This document shows, piece after piece, positions 1 to 9,662 of a DNA stretch of 64,000 bases (positions within the stretch are counted from its first letter, which is position 1; each line of letters starts with the position of its first letter). The notes beneath the pieces are model-generated. The model made no database searches. It was given only the letters and a program-made list of their open reading frames with translations, and was not told where the DNA came from. Source of the stretch: Thalassococcus sp. S3 (GTDB taxonomy: Bacteria; Pseudomonadota; Alphaproteobacteria; Rhodobacterales; Rhodobacteraceae); NCBI RefSeq assembly GCF_004216475.1, contig NZ_CP022303.1, positions 1,736,001 through 1,800,000 on the forward strand, read 5' to 3'. Both the position numbers and the translations under genes were made by a program.

Positions 1-679
1 TCGACTTTTTCAGCGCTTCCATTCCAAACGCGCATTTATGTTCATCGCCGGGGCGGACCCACAGGTTCAGCGCGACGTCCTTGCCCGAGATGGTGGTGAA
101 GCTGTCGGAATGCGCCACCAACTCGCCTGCAACCAACGCAAACAGATAGGCCGGTTTGGGCCATGGATCGTGCCAGACGGCCCGTCCGTCCTCCCGCGTG
201 ACCGGATTGCCGTTCGACAGCAAAACAGGCAGGTCGCCCTTGATCTCAACCGTGAACACGCTCATCACATCCGGCCGGTCCGGGTAGTAGGTGATCTTGC
301 GAAACCCTTCGGCCTCGCATTGCGTGGAATACATGCCGTTCGACATATAAAGCCCTTCCAAAGCCGTGTTGGTCTGGGGCGAGATTTCCACCTCCGCCTC
401 CCAGACAAAGGGTGCATCGGGGGCCGGGCAGGTGAGGCCTTCGTCGGTGACGTCCGGGCTCACCTCCGTTCCGTCGATCCTGGCCCGGATCAGCTTGAGC
501 TCCTCCCCATGAAGAAAGAACCGCCGGTCTTTTGCGTCCGGATTTGGTCGAAAGGCGATCCGGGATGTCACGCGTGTTGCCGTGGGATGCAGATCGAACG
601 TCAGCTTTACCTCGTCAACGACATAACCGAACGGCTCGTAGTCCCTGAGATAGATCGTGGTCGGGGCAGCATCGCGCAT
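1..679 (-). CDS. pepN: Aminopeptidase N, N-terminal part (3' end outside window)
   Basis: This is the N-terminal 226 residues of an M1-family zinc aminopeptidase, a cytoplasmic enzyme that removes N-terminal residues from peptides. The reading frame begins MRDAAPTTIYLRDYEPFGY and runs off the left edge. The lyase-like beta domain typical of bacterial PepN is visible, including PFVWEAEVEISPQTNTALEG, LYMSNGMYSTQCEAEGFRKI and TYYPDRPDVMS, followed by NLWVRPGDEHKCAFGMEALK just before the catalytic domain. The GAMEN and HEXXH motifs lie beyond the window. The start is set by an AAAGGAG ribosome site about seven bases upstream of the ATG. Confidence 0.93.
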   Translation of the reverse strand, partial: MRDAAPTTIYLRDYEPFGYVVDEVKLTFDLHPTATRVTSRIAFRPNPDAKDRRFFLHGEELKLIRARIDGTEVSPDVTDEGLTCPAPDAPFVWEAEVEISPQTNTALEGLYMSNGMYSTQCEAEGFRKITYYPDRPDVMSVFTVEIKGDLPVLLSNGNPVTREDGRAVWHDPWPKPAYLFALVAGELVAHSDSFTTISGKDVALNLWVRPGDEHKCAFGMEALKKS

Positions 680-787
680 GGGGGCTCCTTTGGCAGAACA
701 ATGGAACTTCGGACATGGCCTGCACGTTAGGCAGGTGAGCGGGGCGCCGCAAGGCGCCGTCGAAACAGAACGAAAAGGAGCGATCAG

Positions 788-997
788 ATGTCGGCACCCG
801 ACACAAACATCGAGAAACAGGAACGCCGCCACGCACCGTCCTTGCTGGGCATCGGGGCGGCCGTCGTCTTCGGCTTGGCGATGTTGGTGGGGCTGCTGAT
901 CTATGTCACGTCGAACGGCGCTGCGCCAACAGCAGACGCGGTGACGAATACTGACCAGGCGAAAATTCTGAACCCGGTCAACACCAACGACAACTGA
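788..997 (+). CDS. Small single-pass membrane protein, unknown function
   Basis: A 69-residue protein with a charged N-terminus (about residues 1-18), one hydrophobic membrane segment (about 20-43) and a polar, Asn/Thr-rich tail, so it is probably an inner-membrane protein with its C-terminus outside. A good AAAAGGAG site precedes the ATG by about eight bases. It lies alone between the divergent pepN and the photolyase gene, about 40 bases ahead of the latter, and could be cotranscribed with it. I do not recognise a family. The strong ribosome site and clean membrane topology argue that it is real. Confidence 0.65.
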   Translation: MSAPDTNIEKQERRHAPSLLGIGAAVVFGLAMLVGLLIYVTSNGAAPTADAVTNTDQAKILNPVNTNDN

Positions 998-1036
998 TCT
1001 CTGGCTGTTCGCGCTGCGCGACTTAGTTTGCCCGCA

Positions 1037-2542
1037 ATGACGGTCATTCTTTGGTTCAAGCGCGATCTTCGTATCTACGATCATGCGGCACTCGCCCATG
1101 CCTCAGGCATTGGGCGCGTGTTGCCGCTTTATATTCTGGAGCCGAAGTGGTGGTCTCAACCCGACATGTCCGGCCGGCAATTCGACTTCGTTCGCGAGGC
1201 GGTCGATGATCTTGGCGATCAACTCTCCACCCTCGGCCTGGACCTTTGCCTTCGTGTCGGCAGGGCGGTGGATGTTCTGGAGGAGATGCGCCAACGATTG
1301 GGCGCCAGACATCTCGTCAGTCACGAGGAGACCGGCAATGCGTGGACCTTCGCCCGGGATCGCGCGGTTGCGGACTGGGCTGCGGGGCAGGGTGTCCGGT
1401 GGCACGAACTCCCGCAATCGGGCGTTGTTCGTCGTCTTGAAGGGCGGGATGGCTGGGCAAAGCAGCGCAATACCTACTTGCGACAGCCGCAGATCGATCC
1501 TCCGGCACAGATTGAGGGTTTGGTCGCCCCCTCCGATCCCTGGCCCGATCTGGGATTGCACGACCCTTGTCCGCATCGCCAGACAGGGGGACGGCGCGCG
1601 GCCTTGTCCCTGCTAGGCGGTTTCCTGACAGAGCGTGGGCGGACCTATCGCAGCGCGATGTCGTCGCCCCTGACGGGCGAGACGGCCTGTTCGCGCCTGT
1701 CTCCGCATCTCGCGTGGGGGACCATATCAGGCCGGGAAGCGGCGCAGGCGGCAGGCGCACGGCAGCGGGAGGTGAAAGGCACGCGCGAGGGCTGGGGCGG
1801 TTCGCTGAAATCGTTTCAGGCGCGCCTCGCGTGGCGCGACCATTTCATGCAAAAACTCGAGGACGAGCCGGCCCTTGAGCAGCGTTGTCTGCACATGGCC
1901 TATGAGGGGATGAGGCCGATGGAGCCTGATCGCGTGCGGCTGGAGGCTTGGCAGAACGGTGAAACCGGCCTGCCTTTCGTGGATGCCTGCATGCGCTATC
2001 TTTCGGCCACGGGTTGGCTGAACTTCCGTATGCGCTCTATGGTGACGGCGGTCGCGTCCTATCATCTCTGGCTCGATTGGCGGGTGAGCGGTCTGCACCT
2101 GGCGCGTCAGTTCACCGATTTCGAACCCGGCATCCACTGGCCCCAGGTGCAAATGCAGTCCGGGACGACGGGGATGAATACCATCCGCATCTACAATCCG
2201 ATCAAACAGGGGCGCGATCAGGATCCCGACGGTGTGTTCACGCGTCGTTGGGTGCCCGAACTGGCGGATGTTCCCGACAAATATCTTCAGGAACCTTGGA
2301 AATGGGAACATGCATCCCAACTCCGATATCCGCCACCCATCGTCGACGTGGCAGCGGCGGCAAAGGCCGCGCGCGATGCCGTTTTCGCCGTCCGCCGGGG
2401 CGCCCAGTTTCGCAAAGAGGCAGAACGCGTGATCGACAAACATGCCAGCCGGAAAGACCCGCAAGGACATTTCGTGAATGATCGCGCGCCCCGACGACGG
2501 CGCGCCAAGCCGGATGACCGCCAGATGGGTTTTGAGTTCTGA
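1037..2542 (+). CDS. FAD-binding deoxyribodipyrimidine photolyase / cryptochrome
   Basis: A 501-residue photolyase/cryptochrome superfamily flavoprotein that binds FAD and repairs UV pyrimidine dimers or acts in blue-light sensing. The N-terminal antenna domain opens with [17 protein letters not shown]. The C-terminal FAD domain contains [24 protein letters not shown] and, near residue 325, [20 protein letters not shown], then [20 protein letters not shown] and YNPIKQ. The frame is open from a TTG nine bases upstream, but the ATG giving [12 protein letters not shown] matches the family start. It overlaps the next gene by one base (TGATG), so the pair is translationally coupled. Photolyase versus cryptochrome function cannot be decided from sequence alone. 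Confidence 0.93.
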   Translation: MTVILWFKRDLRIYDHAALAHASGIGRVLPLYILEPKWWSQPDMSGRQFDFVREAVDDLGDQLSTLGLDLCLRVGRAVDVLEEMRQRLGARHLVSHEETGNAWTFARDRAVADWAAGQGVRWHELPQSGVVRRLEGRDGWAKQRNTYLRQPQIDPPAQIEGLVAPSDPWPDLGLHDPCPHRQTGGRRAALSLLGGFLTERGRTYRSAMSSPLTGETACSRLSPHLAWGTISGREAAQAAGARQREVKGTREGWGGSLKSFQARLAWRDHFMQKLEDEPALEQRCLHMAYEGMRPMEPDRVRLEAWQNGETGLPFVDACMRYLSATGWLNFRMRSMVTAVASYHLWLDWRVSGLHLARQFTDFEPGIHWPQVQMQSGTTGMNTIRIYNPIKQGRDQDPDGVFTRRWVPELADVPDKYLQEPWKWEHASQLRYPPPIVDVAAAAKAARDAVFAVRRGAQFRKEAERVIDKHASRKDPQGHFVNDRAPRRRRAKPDDRQMGFEF

Positions 2543-2700
2543 TGCCGCGCCAACGTCGAAAATCCGACCTTCCCAGCAAGATCTGCCAAACCTGCGGGCG
2601 TCCGTTCACATGGCGCAAGAAGTGGGCGCAGGTCTGGGAAGAGGTTCTCTACTGCTCTGAAAGATGTCGGCGGATGCGCAACACCCGGTCGCAAAGCTGA
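2542..2700 (+). CDS. DUF2256 domain protein, photolyase partner
   Basis: A 52-residue basic protein starting [20 protein letters not shown] and containing two cysteine pairs, CQTC near residue 15 and CSERC near residue 38, with [16 protein letters not shown] between them. This pattern ([18 protein letters not shown]...W..V.YCS.RCR) is the DUF2256 signature, a small probable zinc-binding module. Its ATG overlaps the photolyase stop codon. DUF2256 genes are, as I recall, often adjacent to photolyase or cryptochrome genes, which supports a light- or DNA-repair-related role; the biochemical function is unknown. Confidence 0.88.
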   Translation: MPRQRRKSDLPSKICQTCGRPFTWRKKWAQVWEEVLYCSERCRRMRNTRSQS

Positions 2701-2776
2701 CACAAAGACTGGCCAATTTGGCCCATATCGACGCAGATAACAGACTACACCGCAATTCCGAACAATCAGGTAACCC

Positions 2777-3754
2777 GTGCCCTTTCTTTACATTTACAGC
2801 CCATCTGATTTCGTCACTGGCCTGCCCGATGAACAGAATGCGCAAGCGGCCGGGTCGCCGACATTCACGCTGACCCTGCTGCCGGACGCAAATCCGACAC
2901 TGATCGAAGTCACCGATGACGACACTGTCTTTGACGAGGTTGATGGCAGCCAGGTGCTGACCAGCGACGTCACCATCGACGGCACATTCTATGCCGCGGG
3001 CACCTCGATCAATACGGCCTACGATCTCATCAACACCGTGTCTGGCCACAAGGTCACCTCGCTTCATTTCGGGGGTGACGGCTTTCAGCAGGGCGCTGTT
3101 GACGGGCTGGTGTCCACGCAACCGCTGTTGCCGGGGCAAAGCTATACGTTCAACACGGAACGCACGTCGCATCGCGAAAACAACCTCTATGACGACTATG
3201 TTGCCTGCTTTACCAAGGGCACGCGCATTCGCACGCCCTTTGGCGGCCGCCGGATCGAGACGCTGCGGTCGGGTAACCTGGTCGAGACACTGGATCATGG
3301 CGCGCAGCCCCTGCGCTGGGTGGGCCAGAGAGAGGTCGAGGCGCAGGGCGCCTTCGCTCCCATCCGCTTTGCGCCGGGGGCTTTGGGCAACAACCGTGCG
3401 CTTCTGGTCTCTCCCGAACACCGGATGCTGATCACCGATCCGCGTCTTCAGCTTCTCATCGGCACCGAAGACGCCCTTGTCCCCGCCAAATCCCTGGTCA
3501 ATGGCCGGGATGTGACACGGGAGGAGGGCGGCACGGTGACCTATATGCATCTTCTCTTTGACGACCATGAGATTGTTTTCGCCGAAGGCACGCCAAGCGA
3601 GGCATTGTTGCTAAGCGATCTGAGCCTCGCGGGTTTGCCACCAGATGCAATGGCCGAAGCGAGGGCGCTCTTTCCGGATATCTTCGCCCAGGACGTCAAG
3701 GCCGCCCGACCCTGTTTGCGGGGATATGAGGCGGAATTGCTCTTTGCCGCGTGA
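2777..3754 (+). CDS. Hint-domain (Hedgehog/intein-type) protein
   Basis: A 325-residue protein with a divergent N-terminal half (about 1-140, beta-rich and acidic) and a C-terminal Hint_2-type module. The module starts at Cys144 in ACFTKGTRIRTPFG and continues through IETLRSGNLVETLDHG, PLRWVGQR, SPEHRMLI near residue 213 and HLLFDDHEIVFAEGTPSEAL. Hint modules can carry out autoproteolysis, but bacterial Hint_2 proteins of this kind are common in roseobacters and their activity is mostly uncharacterised. Start is GTG after a weak AGGTA site. It follows the DUF2256 gene after 76 bases and may be independently transcribed. Confidence 0.85.
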   Translation: MPFLYIYSPSDFVTGLPDEQNAQAAGSPTFTLTLLPDANPTLIEVTDDDTVFDEVDGSQVLTSDVTIDGTFYAAGTSINTAYDLINTVSGHKVTSLHFGGDGFQQGAVDGLVSTQPLLPGQSYTFNTERTSHRENNLYDDYVACFTKGTRIRTPFGGRRIETLRSGNLVETLDHGAQPLRWVGQREVEAQGAFAPIRFAPGALGNNRALLVSPEHRMLITDPRLQLLIGTEDALVPAKSLVNGRDVTREEGGTVTYMHLLFDDHEIVFAEGTPSEALLLSDLSLAGLPPDAMAEARALFPDIFAQDVKAARPCLRGYEAELLFAA

Positions 3755-3765
3755 AATCGGCAAAA

Positions 3766-3781
3766 TTGGTCAAATGACCTG
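3766..3781. promoter_or_regulatory. Candidate GntR-type operator upstream of glcB
   Basis: The sequence TTGGTCAAATGACCTG contains a perfect dyad, GGTCA-AA-TGACC (3768-3779). TGGTCA-type half-sites with a two-base centre are the pattern recognised by FadR/GlcC-like GntR regulators. It lies about 85 bases ahead of the malate synthase start, in the only intergenic space available for its promoter. Assignment to a GntR regulator is inference, and no gntR gene is in the window. Confidence 0.4.
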
Positions 3782-3859
3782 ACCGCGTCTGTTGCCTATA
3801 GGAAACTTTCGTTCTAATGAGCGGCATACCATCGTGTGCACATGAGGAACGGAGGGGTC

Positions 3860-6001
3860 ATGAGCAACCGCCAAGAGGTTAACGGGCTACAGGTCGCGCC
3901 TGAGCTGATGGATTTCATCGAAAACCGCGCTTTGCCCGGAACAGGCGTATCGTCGGAGGCGTTCTGGACCGGGTTCGCCCGTATGGTCGAGGAGTTGACG
4001 CCGGACAACCGTGCGCTTCTGGACAAGCGGGAGGCAATCCAGACCCAGATCGACGACTGGCATCTGGCGCATCGGGGCCAGGCCCATGATCACAAGGCCT
4101 ATCGCGCCTTTCTGGAGGAGATTGGATATCTGGTTCCAGAAGGAGATGCCTTCGAGATCGAGACCCAGAATGTCGATGCCGAGATTGCCTCGGTCCCCGG
4201 GCCGCAGCTTGTGGTGCCGATCACCAATGCGCGGTATGCGCTGAACGCGGCCAACGCCCGCTGGGGCAGCCTTTATGATGGGTTTTACGGGACCGACGCG
4301 ATGGGCTCCACCCCTCCCAAAGGTGGCTATGACAAGGGGCGCGGTGCGCGCGTGGTGGCGCGGGCACGTGTCTTTTTGGACCAGGCTTTCCCGATCGAGG
4401 GCACCAGCCACGCCGATGCGCGCCGCTATTATGTGCATGATGGGGCGTTGCTGATCGATGACCAACCTCTTGCGCAGCCTGAGAAATTCGTGGGCTATCG
4501 CGGCCATCCCAAGGCGCCGGATGCAGTGTTGCTGGTCAATAACGGACTGCATGTCGAACTGGTCTTTGACCGCACCCACCCCATCGGCAGCCGCGATCAG
4601 GCGGGGCTGGCAGATGTGGTGATGGAAAGCGCTGTCTCCGCCATCATGGATTGCGAGGATTCGGTGGCCTGCGTGGATGCCGAGGACAAGGTGCAGGCTT
4701 ACGGCAATTGGCTGGGCCTGATGAAAGGCGATCTGGAGGAGACGTTCGAAAAGGGCGGCGCGACGCTGACCCGCAAGCTGAACGCCGACCGCGTCTACAC
4801 GGCGCCCGACGGGTCAGAGATCACGCGCAAGGGCCGCGCGCTGATGCTGGTGCGCAATGTGGGCCACCTGATGACCAACCCGGCCATTCTGGACGCCTCC
4901 GGTGCCGAGGTGTTCGAGGGGCTGATGGATGCGCTCGTGACCACGCTGATCGCGATGCATGACCTGCAGCGCGACGGGGGCAACTCGGTCGAGGGGTCGG
5001 TCTATGTGGTCAAACCCAAGATGCACGGACCCGAGGAAGTGGCTTTCGCCGACCGTATCTTTACCCTGGTCGAGGAGATCCTCGGCCTGCCACAATACAC
5101 CGTAAAGCTGGGCATCATGGACGAAGAGCGGCGCACGTCCGTGAACCTCAAGGAATGCATCCGGGCCGCCAAGCATCGCGTGGCGTTCATCAATACCGGG
5201 TTTCTCGACCGGACGGGTGATGAGATCCACACCTCGATGGAGGCGGGGCCGTTTTCGCGCAAGGATTTCATCAAGCGCAAGGGCTGGATCACGGCCTACG
5301 AAAACCTCAATGTCGATATCGGTCTGGAATGCGGGCTGCAGGGCCGCGCGCAGATCGGCAAGGGCATGTGGGCGATGCCCGACAAGATGGCGGCGATGGT
5401 CGAAACCAAGATCGAGCATCCCAAAGCAGGTGCGAATTGCGCCTGGGTGCCTAGCCCGACGGCGGCCACGTTGCACGCGCTGCATTACCACAAGGTGGAT
5501 GTGCTGGCAGTGCAGGCCGCGCTGAAAGCGGGCGGGCGGCGCGCGCATGTGGACGGTATCCTCGATATTCCGCTCGCCAGTTTCCAGAAATGGGAGGACA
5601 CGCAGATCCTGCGCGAGGTAGAGAACAACGCACAAGGCATCCTGGGCTATGTCGTGCGCTGGATCGATGCCGGTGTGGGCTGTTCGAAGGTGCCGGATAT
5701 CAACGATGTGGGCCTGATGGAGGACCGCGCGACCTGTCGCATCTCGGCCCAGCATATCGCCAACTGGCTGCATCACGGCGTGGTCAGCCGCGATCAGGTG
5801 ATGGAGGCGATGCAGAAGATGGCCAAGGTCGTGGACGGGCAGAACGCGGGGGATACCGGTTATCAGCCGATGGCGCCCGGCTTTGACGGCATCGCGTTTC
5901 AGGCGGCCTGCGATCTGGTCTTCGAGGGGCGGGTGCAGCCCTCGGGTTATACGGAGCCCGTGTTGCACAAACGGCGCCTGGAACGCAAAGCGGCGGGCTG
6001 A
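3860..6001 (+). CDS. glcB: Malate synthase G
   Basis: A 713-residue enzyme that condenses glyoxylate with acetyl-CoA to form malate, allowing growth on glycolate, acetate and other C2 sources. The length and motifs fit isoform [104 protein letters not shown] and [20 protein letters not shown]. The frame is open 24 bases further upstream, but a GGAGGGG site immediately before ATG 3860 (MSNRQEVNG) decides the start. A GlcG-like gene follows after 78 bases, consistent with a glycolate/glyoxylate theme. Confidence 0.97.
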   Translation: MSNRQEVNGLQVAPELMDFIENRALPGTGVSSEAFWTGFARMVEELTPDNRALLDKREAIQTQIDDWHLAHRGQAHDHKAYRAFLEEIGYLVPEGDAFEIETQNVDAEIASVPGPQLVVPITNARYALNAANARWGSLYDGFYGTDAMGSTPPKGGYDKGRGARVVARARVFLDQAFPIEGTSHADARRYYVHDGALLIDDQPLAQPEKFVGYRGHPKAPDAVLLVNNGLHVELVFDRTHPIGSRDQAGLADVVMESAVSAIMDCEDSVACVDAEDKVQAYGNWLGLMKGDLEETFEKGGATLTRKLNADRVYTAPDGSEITRKGRALMLVRNVGHLMTNPAILDASGAEVFEGLMDALVTTLIAMHDLQRDGGNSVEGSVYVVKPKMHGPEEVAFADRIFTLVEEILGLPQYTVKLGIMDEERRTSVNLKECIRAAKHRVAFINTGFLDRTGDEIHTSMEAGPFSRKDFIKRKGWITAYENLNVDIGLECGLQGRAQIGKGMWAMPDKMAAMVETKIEHPKAGANCAWVPSPTAATLHALHYHKVDVLAVQAALKAGGRRAHVDGILDIPLASFQKWEDTQILREVENNAQGILGYVVRWIDAGVGCSKVPDINDVGLMEDRATCRISAQHIANWLHHGVVSRDQVMEAMQKMAKVVDGQNAGDTGYQPMAPGFDGIAFQAACDLVFEGRVQPSGYTEPVLHKRRLERKAAG

Positions 6002-6010
6002 TTGAGAGGG

Positions 6011-6070
6011 CGGGAGCGAGGGGCCAGCCCCTCGCGCTCCCCGGAGTTTACCTGGCAAGATGAAGAAGGA
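6011..6070 (+). repeat. Dispersed intergenic repeat, copy A (hairpin plus conserved tail)
   Basis: An 8-bp stem, GCGAGGGG (6016-6023) and CCCCTCGC (6028-6035), closes a CCAG tetraloop and is followed by a tail reading CCCCGGAGTTT...TGGCAAGATGAAG. The same architecture recurs at 49881-49932 (same CCAG loop) and its tail recurs inverted at 57901-57947. In my recollection such elements are abundant in roseobacter intergenic regions. This copy lies between glcB and the GlcG-like gene, and its tail supplies part of the latter's ribosome site (GAAGAAGGAG). Confidence 0.6.
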
Positions 6071-6079
6071 GTTGGGGCG

Positions 6080-6505
6080 ATGAGTATTTCATTGCGCAAG
6101 GCGCGGACGATCATTCGCAAGGCGCTGGAAAAGGGGCGGGAGATGGAGTTGAAGCCGCTCTCGGTCGTGGTGCTGGATGCAGGCGGGCATGTACAGGCGT
6201 TCGAGCGGGAGGACGGGGCCTCTCCGGGGCGGTTCGCGATTGCGCATGGCAAGGCTTACGGATCGGTGATGCTGGGGCTTGCGGGCACGGCACAGATGGC
6301 AAGGGCCGAACAGCAGGCCTATTTCATGGCCGCAGCGAACGGGGTCTTTGGCGGCAACGTGGTGCCGGTGCCCGGCGGTGTGCTGGTGCGCGACAAGAAA
6401 GGGGCCTTGGTGGCGGCGGTCGGCGTGACCGGAGATACATCAGATAACGATGCTGCAGCAGCGATGGCGGGCATCGAGGCCGCGGGCCTGAGCGGTGAAA
6501 TCTGA
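6080..6505 (+). CDS. GlcG/HbpS family protein
   Basis: A 141-residue GlcG/HbpS (DUF336-type) protein. The fold is seen in SLRKARTIIRKALEKGREM, PLSVVVLDAGGHVQAFERED, SPGRFAIAHGKAYGSVMLG and VVPVPGGVLVRDKKGALV, ending with the glycine-rich VTGDTSDNDAAAAMAGIEAAG. Members bind haem or small cofactors or have unknown roles; a glcG gene accompanies glycolate oxidase and malate synthase genes in E. coli. No signal peptide is seen. The start at ATG 6080 follows AAGGAGTTGGGGCG; the frame runs further upstream only through repeat DNA. Confidence 0.88.
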   Translation: MSISLRKARTIIRKALEKGREMELKPLSVVVLDAGGHVQAFEREDGASPGRFAIAHGKAYGSVMLGLAGTAQMARAEQQAYFMAAANGVFGGNVVPVPGGVLVRDKKGALVAAVGVTGDTSDNDAAAAMAGIEAAGLSGEI

Positions 6506-6606
6506 GGCATAAGCCGGGCCGCGCGCATCCCGCGCGCGGCAGCGCGGTTGCGAGGCGCGGGGCGAGCGGTTATCTTGACGGTTACGCAACAGATCAGGAA
6601 CCCTCC

Positions 6607-7383
6607 ATGGCTCGCCCTGTCGTCGGTATCATCGGCAATTCGTATCTGCTGAACGATCAATACCCCGCCCATGCCGGCGGCACGATGAATTCCGAGGCCA
6701 TCGCCGGCGTGTCAGGCTGCGTGCCGATGCTGATCCCCGCCGATCCGCGTTATATGTCTGTCGAGGAGTTGATGGAGATCTGCGACGGGTTCCTGCTGAC
6801 GGGGGGACGTCCGAACGTCCACCCGGAGGAGTATGGCGAGGCGGAGACCGAGGCGCATGGCGCCTTCGACCGAGCCCGCGATGCCATCACCCTGCCACTT
6901 GTGCGCGCCTGCGTGGAGCGGGGGCAACCGTTTCTCGGCGTCTGCCGGGGCTTTCAGGAGGTCAATGTCGCCATGGGCGGCTCGCTTTACCCGGAGATCC
7001 GGGATCTGCCGGGGCGTATGAACCACCGGATGCCGCCCGAGGGGACGCTGGAGGAGAAATTCGCGCTGCGCCATACGGTGACGCTGAAAGAGGGTGGAGT
7101 GTTCCACCAGCTTCTGGGCGCACCGGAGGTGATGACCAACACGCTGCACGGGCAGGGGATCAAGACCCCGGGTGCCCGCGTGGTGATCGAGGGCCATGCG
7201 CCCGACGGCACGCCCGAGGCGATCTATATCGACGGCGCGCCCGGTTTCACCCTGTCGGTTCAATGGCACCCCGAATGGGATGCGGCGAACGATCCCGTGT
7301 CGCGGCCCTTGTTCCGTGCCTTCGGTGATGCGGTGCGCGACTGGGCCGGTGGCAAGACGGTACGCTATCCGAAATCCGCCTGA
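6607..7383 (+). CDS. Class I glutamine amidotransferase-like peptidase C26 (PuuD type)
   Basis: A 258-residue protein of the gamma-glutamyl-gamma-aminobutyrate hydrolase family, cytoplasmic enzymes that cleave gamma-glutamyl amides in putrescine or related amine breakdown. The catalytic triad context is visible: nucleophile Cys in FLGVCRGFQEVNVAMGGSLY, and His/Glu in LSVQWHPEWDA near residue 220. It also has DGFLLTGGRPNVHPEEYG and NTLHGQGIK. It stands alone between the GlcG gene and the convergent iorB, so the substrate cannot be inferred from context. Confidence 0.9.
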   Translation: MARPVVGIIGNSYLLNDQYPAHAGGTMNSEAIAGVSGCVPMLIPADPRYMSVEELMEICDGFLLTGGRPNVHPEEYGEAETEAHGAFDRARDAITLPLVRACVERGQPFLGVCRGFQEVNVAMGGSLYPEIRDLPGRMNHRMPPEGTLEEKFALRHTVTLKEGGVFHQLLGAPEVMTNTLHGQGIKTPGARVVIEGHAPDGTPEAIYIDGAPGFTLSVQWHPEWDAANDPVSRPLFRAFGDAVRDWAGGKTVRYPKSA

Positions 7384-7418
7384 AGAGAGGCCGGCCCCGC
7401 GCGAAAACGGCCCCCATT

Positions 7419-9659
7419 TCAGATCAGCAGATCAAAGGTTTTCGTGAGTGGTAGTTCGCGCGCGCGGATGCCGGTGAGATCGAAAAGCGCATTGCCGAGT
7501 GCGGGCATGGCGGGTGGGGTTCCGGGCTCTCCGGCGCCGCCCATATGCGGATTGGTCTCGAGCACACGCACCTCGACTGCGGGCGCCGTATGCATACGCA
7601 GGGCGTCGTAGTCGGGGAAGTTGAGCTGATCGACGGCGCCGTCGGTGAACGTAGTCTCTTCGAAACACGCCGCCGACAGGCCGTACATCATGCCACCGAA
7701 CATTTGCGCCTCGATATTGCCCGGATCCAGCGCGATCCCCATGTCACAGGCAATCCAGGCCTTTGCAATTCGGATGGTCCCGTCTTCCTCCACCACCTCG
7801 ATGACTTGCGCGACGGGCGTGCCGAAGCTGTAGGTGAAGGCCACGCCGCGCCCCACGCCCTCGGGCGTCTGGCCGGTCCAGCCTGACATGTCGCGCACGG
7901 CCTCGAGGCAACCCGCGCTGGGCGCGTGTTCCTCGCGCATCAGGGCGAGGCGAAACTCCAGCGGGTCGGCGCCGGCAGCATGGGCCATCTCGTCCAGAAA
8001 CGTGTCGTGGAAGAACCCGTTGAACGAATTCCCGACCGAGCGCCAGAAGCCCACGGGCACGTTCAGGTCCGCCACATGTCCCCGGATGCGGTAGTTCGGG
8101 ATCGCGTAGGGCTGGTTGAAGGCGCCTTCGACCAGCACCTTGTCCGGCCCTCCGGGCGGCAGGCCCGCGAGACGGTCCATCGCCTGAAAGACCGCAGACT
8201 GGGCCGAGACCTGACCGTCGAGCATCACCGCCGTGCCGTCCTTGACCGCACCACGGAATCGCGCCATCGCGCCGGGGCGGTAATAGTCATGCTGCATGTC
8301 CTCTTCCCGGCTCCAGGTCACCTGAACGGGCGTGTCGGGCACGGCCATGGCGACCCGGGTGGCCAGTTCGGCGAAATCAAGCTCGGCCCGGCGGCCGAAG
8401 CCACCGCCTAGGAGGGTGGTGTGGATGATGACTTGATCATTCTCCAGACCCGCGGTGTTGGCGCAGCGGGTTTGCTGGAAGGTGGGCGATTGGTTGCCGC
8501 ACCAGATCTCCAGGCTGTCGCCGCGATAGATCGCCGTGGCGTTCATCGGTTCCATCGTCGCGTGGGCGAGATAGGGCAGCTTGTACTCCGCGCTGACCTC
8601 CGTCGCGCCTTCCGGCAGGGTCGAAACATCGCCATCGTCACGCAGGGCGGAATTGGCGTCTGCGTCGAACGCGGCTTCGATTATCTCAAACAGCGCATCC
8701 GTGGTCGGCGGGTTGGGGGAGGCCTCCCAATCTATCTCCACCGCCTCGGCGGCGCGCATGGCGAGCCATGTGTTGGTGGCCACGACCGCAATGCCGTTGC
8801 CCAGATCGACGATCTGTTCAACCCCTGGCATTGCCCGTGCTGCTGTGTCATCGTAAGAGGCCATGCCCCCGCCCAGATGCGGGTTCATGCGGACGGTCGC
8901 GAATTTCATCCCCGGCAGGCGGACATCGACACCGAATTCCGCCGTTCCGGTCGCTTTGCCCACCATGTCGATGCGGGGCGTGGTCTTGCCCAGATAGCGC
9001 CATTCGCGTGCGTCGCGCAGGCCCGTGCGCACCGGGTCGATGGCGCTGGCCGTTTCGGCGAGTTCGGAATAGGTCAGCTCGGTCCCGTCGGGCGCGATCA
9101 CCTTGCCGGCCTCGGTCCGCAGATCCGCACGGTTCACGCCCCATTGCTGGGCGGCCGCTTCTTTGAGGGTCTCGCGGGCGGTGGCACCCGCCTCGCGCAT
9201 GCGGACGAACCCGTCCTTCATTGAGGTGGAGCCGCCGGTGACCTGCAGGTTCACGACCTTGCCCATCACGCCCAGAACCTCACCCACATTGTGCTGGAAG
9301 TCGCTGATATCGTAGCCTTTGTTGAGCAGGGCGTCACCGATCATCGCGCTGTTGTAATAGGCTTTGGCCGGTGGCCCGTGCAGGACGTGCACGTTCTCGA
9401 GGGTCACGTCCAGTTCTTCCGCGATCAGCGCGGCCCAGGTGGAGTGTACGCCTTGGCCCATTTCGGCACGCGGTGCGATCAGCGTCACACCCTGCTGGTC
9501 GACAAAGACGAACGGGTTCAACGCCGCTTCCCCCTCGCCGGGCTCCAGCGGGTTCGCGGCGGGGCGGCTTACCCAATAGGCGCCAAAGGCCACACCGCCC
9601 ACGATGGCGGTCGACCCGATCAGAAAGGTGCGGCGGAGGATTTTACCGATGCTGGCCAT
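7419..9659 (-). CDS. Molybdenum hydroxylase large subunit, Tat-exported (IorB type)
   Basis: A 746-residue xanthine dehydrogenase/aldehyde oxidase family molybdopterin-binding subunit of the isoquinoline 1-oxidoreductase beta type. It begins with a twin-arginine signal (LRRTFLIGSTAIVGGVAFGA), so it works in the periplasm. Moco-binding segments include APRAEMGQGVHSTWAALIAE, LGGGFGRRAELDFAE, VGFWRSVGNSFNGFFHDTFL and, near the C-terminus, the catalytic-Glu loop MGGAGEPGTPPAMPALGNAL. The 2Fe-2S partner gene lies three bases upstream in the same operon. The oxidised substrate (aldehyde or N-heterocycle) cannot be read from sequence. Confidence 0.93.
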   Translation of the reverse strand: MASIGKILRRTFLIGSTAIVGGVAFGAYWVSRPAANPLEPGEGEAALNPFVFVDQQGVTLIAPRAEMGQGVHSTWAALIAEELDVTLENVHVLHGPPAKAYYNSAMIGDALLNKGYDISDFQHNVGEVLGVMGKVVNLQVTGGSTSMKDGFVRMREAGATARETLKEAAAQQWGVNRADLRTEAGKVIAPDGTELTYSELAETASAIDPVRTGLRDAREWRYLGKTTPRIDMVGKATGTAEFGVDVRLPGMKFATVRMNPHLGGGMASYDDTAARAMPGVEQIVDLGNGIAVVATNTWLAMRAAEAVEIDWEASPNPPTTDALFEIIEAAFDADANSALRDDGDVSTLPEGATEVSAEYKLPYLAHATMEPMNATAIYRGDSLEIWCGNQSPTFQQTRCANTAGLENDQVIIHTTLLGGGFGRRAELDFAELATRVAMAVPDTPVQVTWSREEDMQHDYYRPGAMARFRGAVKDGTAVMLDGQVSAQSAVFQAMDRLAGLPPGGPDKVLVEGAFNQPYAIPNYRIRGHVADLNVPVGFWRSVGNSFNGFFHDTFLDEMAHAAGADPLEFRLALMREEHAPSAGCLEAVRDMSGWTGQTPEGVGRGVAFTYSFGTPVAQVIEVVEEDGTIRIAKAWIACDMGIALDPGNIEAQMFGGMMYGLSAACFEETTFTDGAVDQLNFPDYDALRMHTAPAVEVRVLETNPHMGGAGEPGTPPAMPALGNALFDLTGIRARELPLTKTFDLLI

Positions 9660-9662
9660 CTC

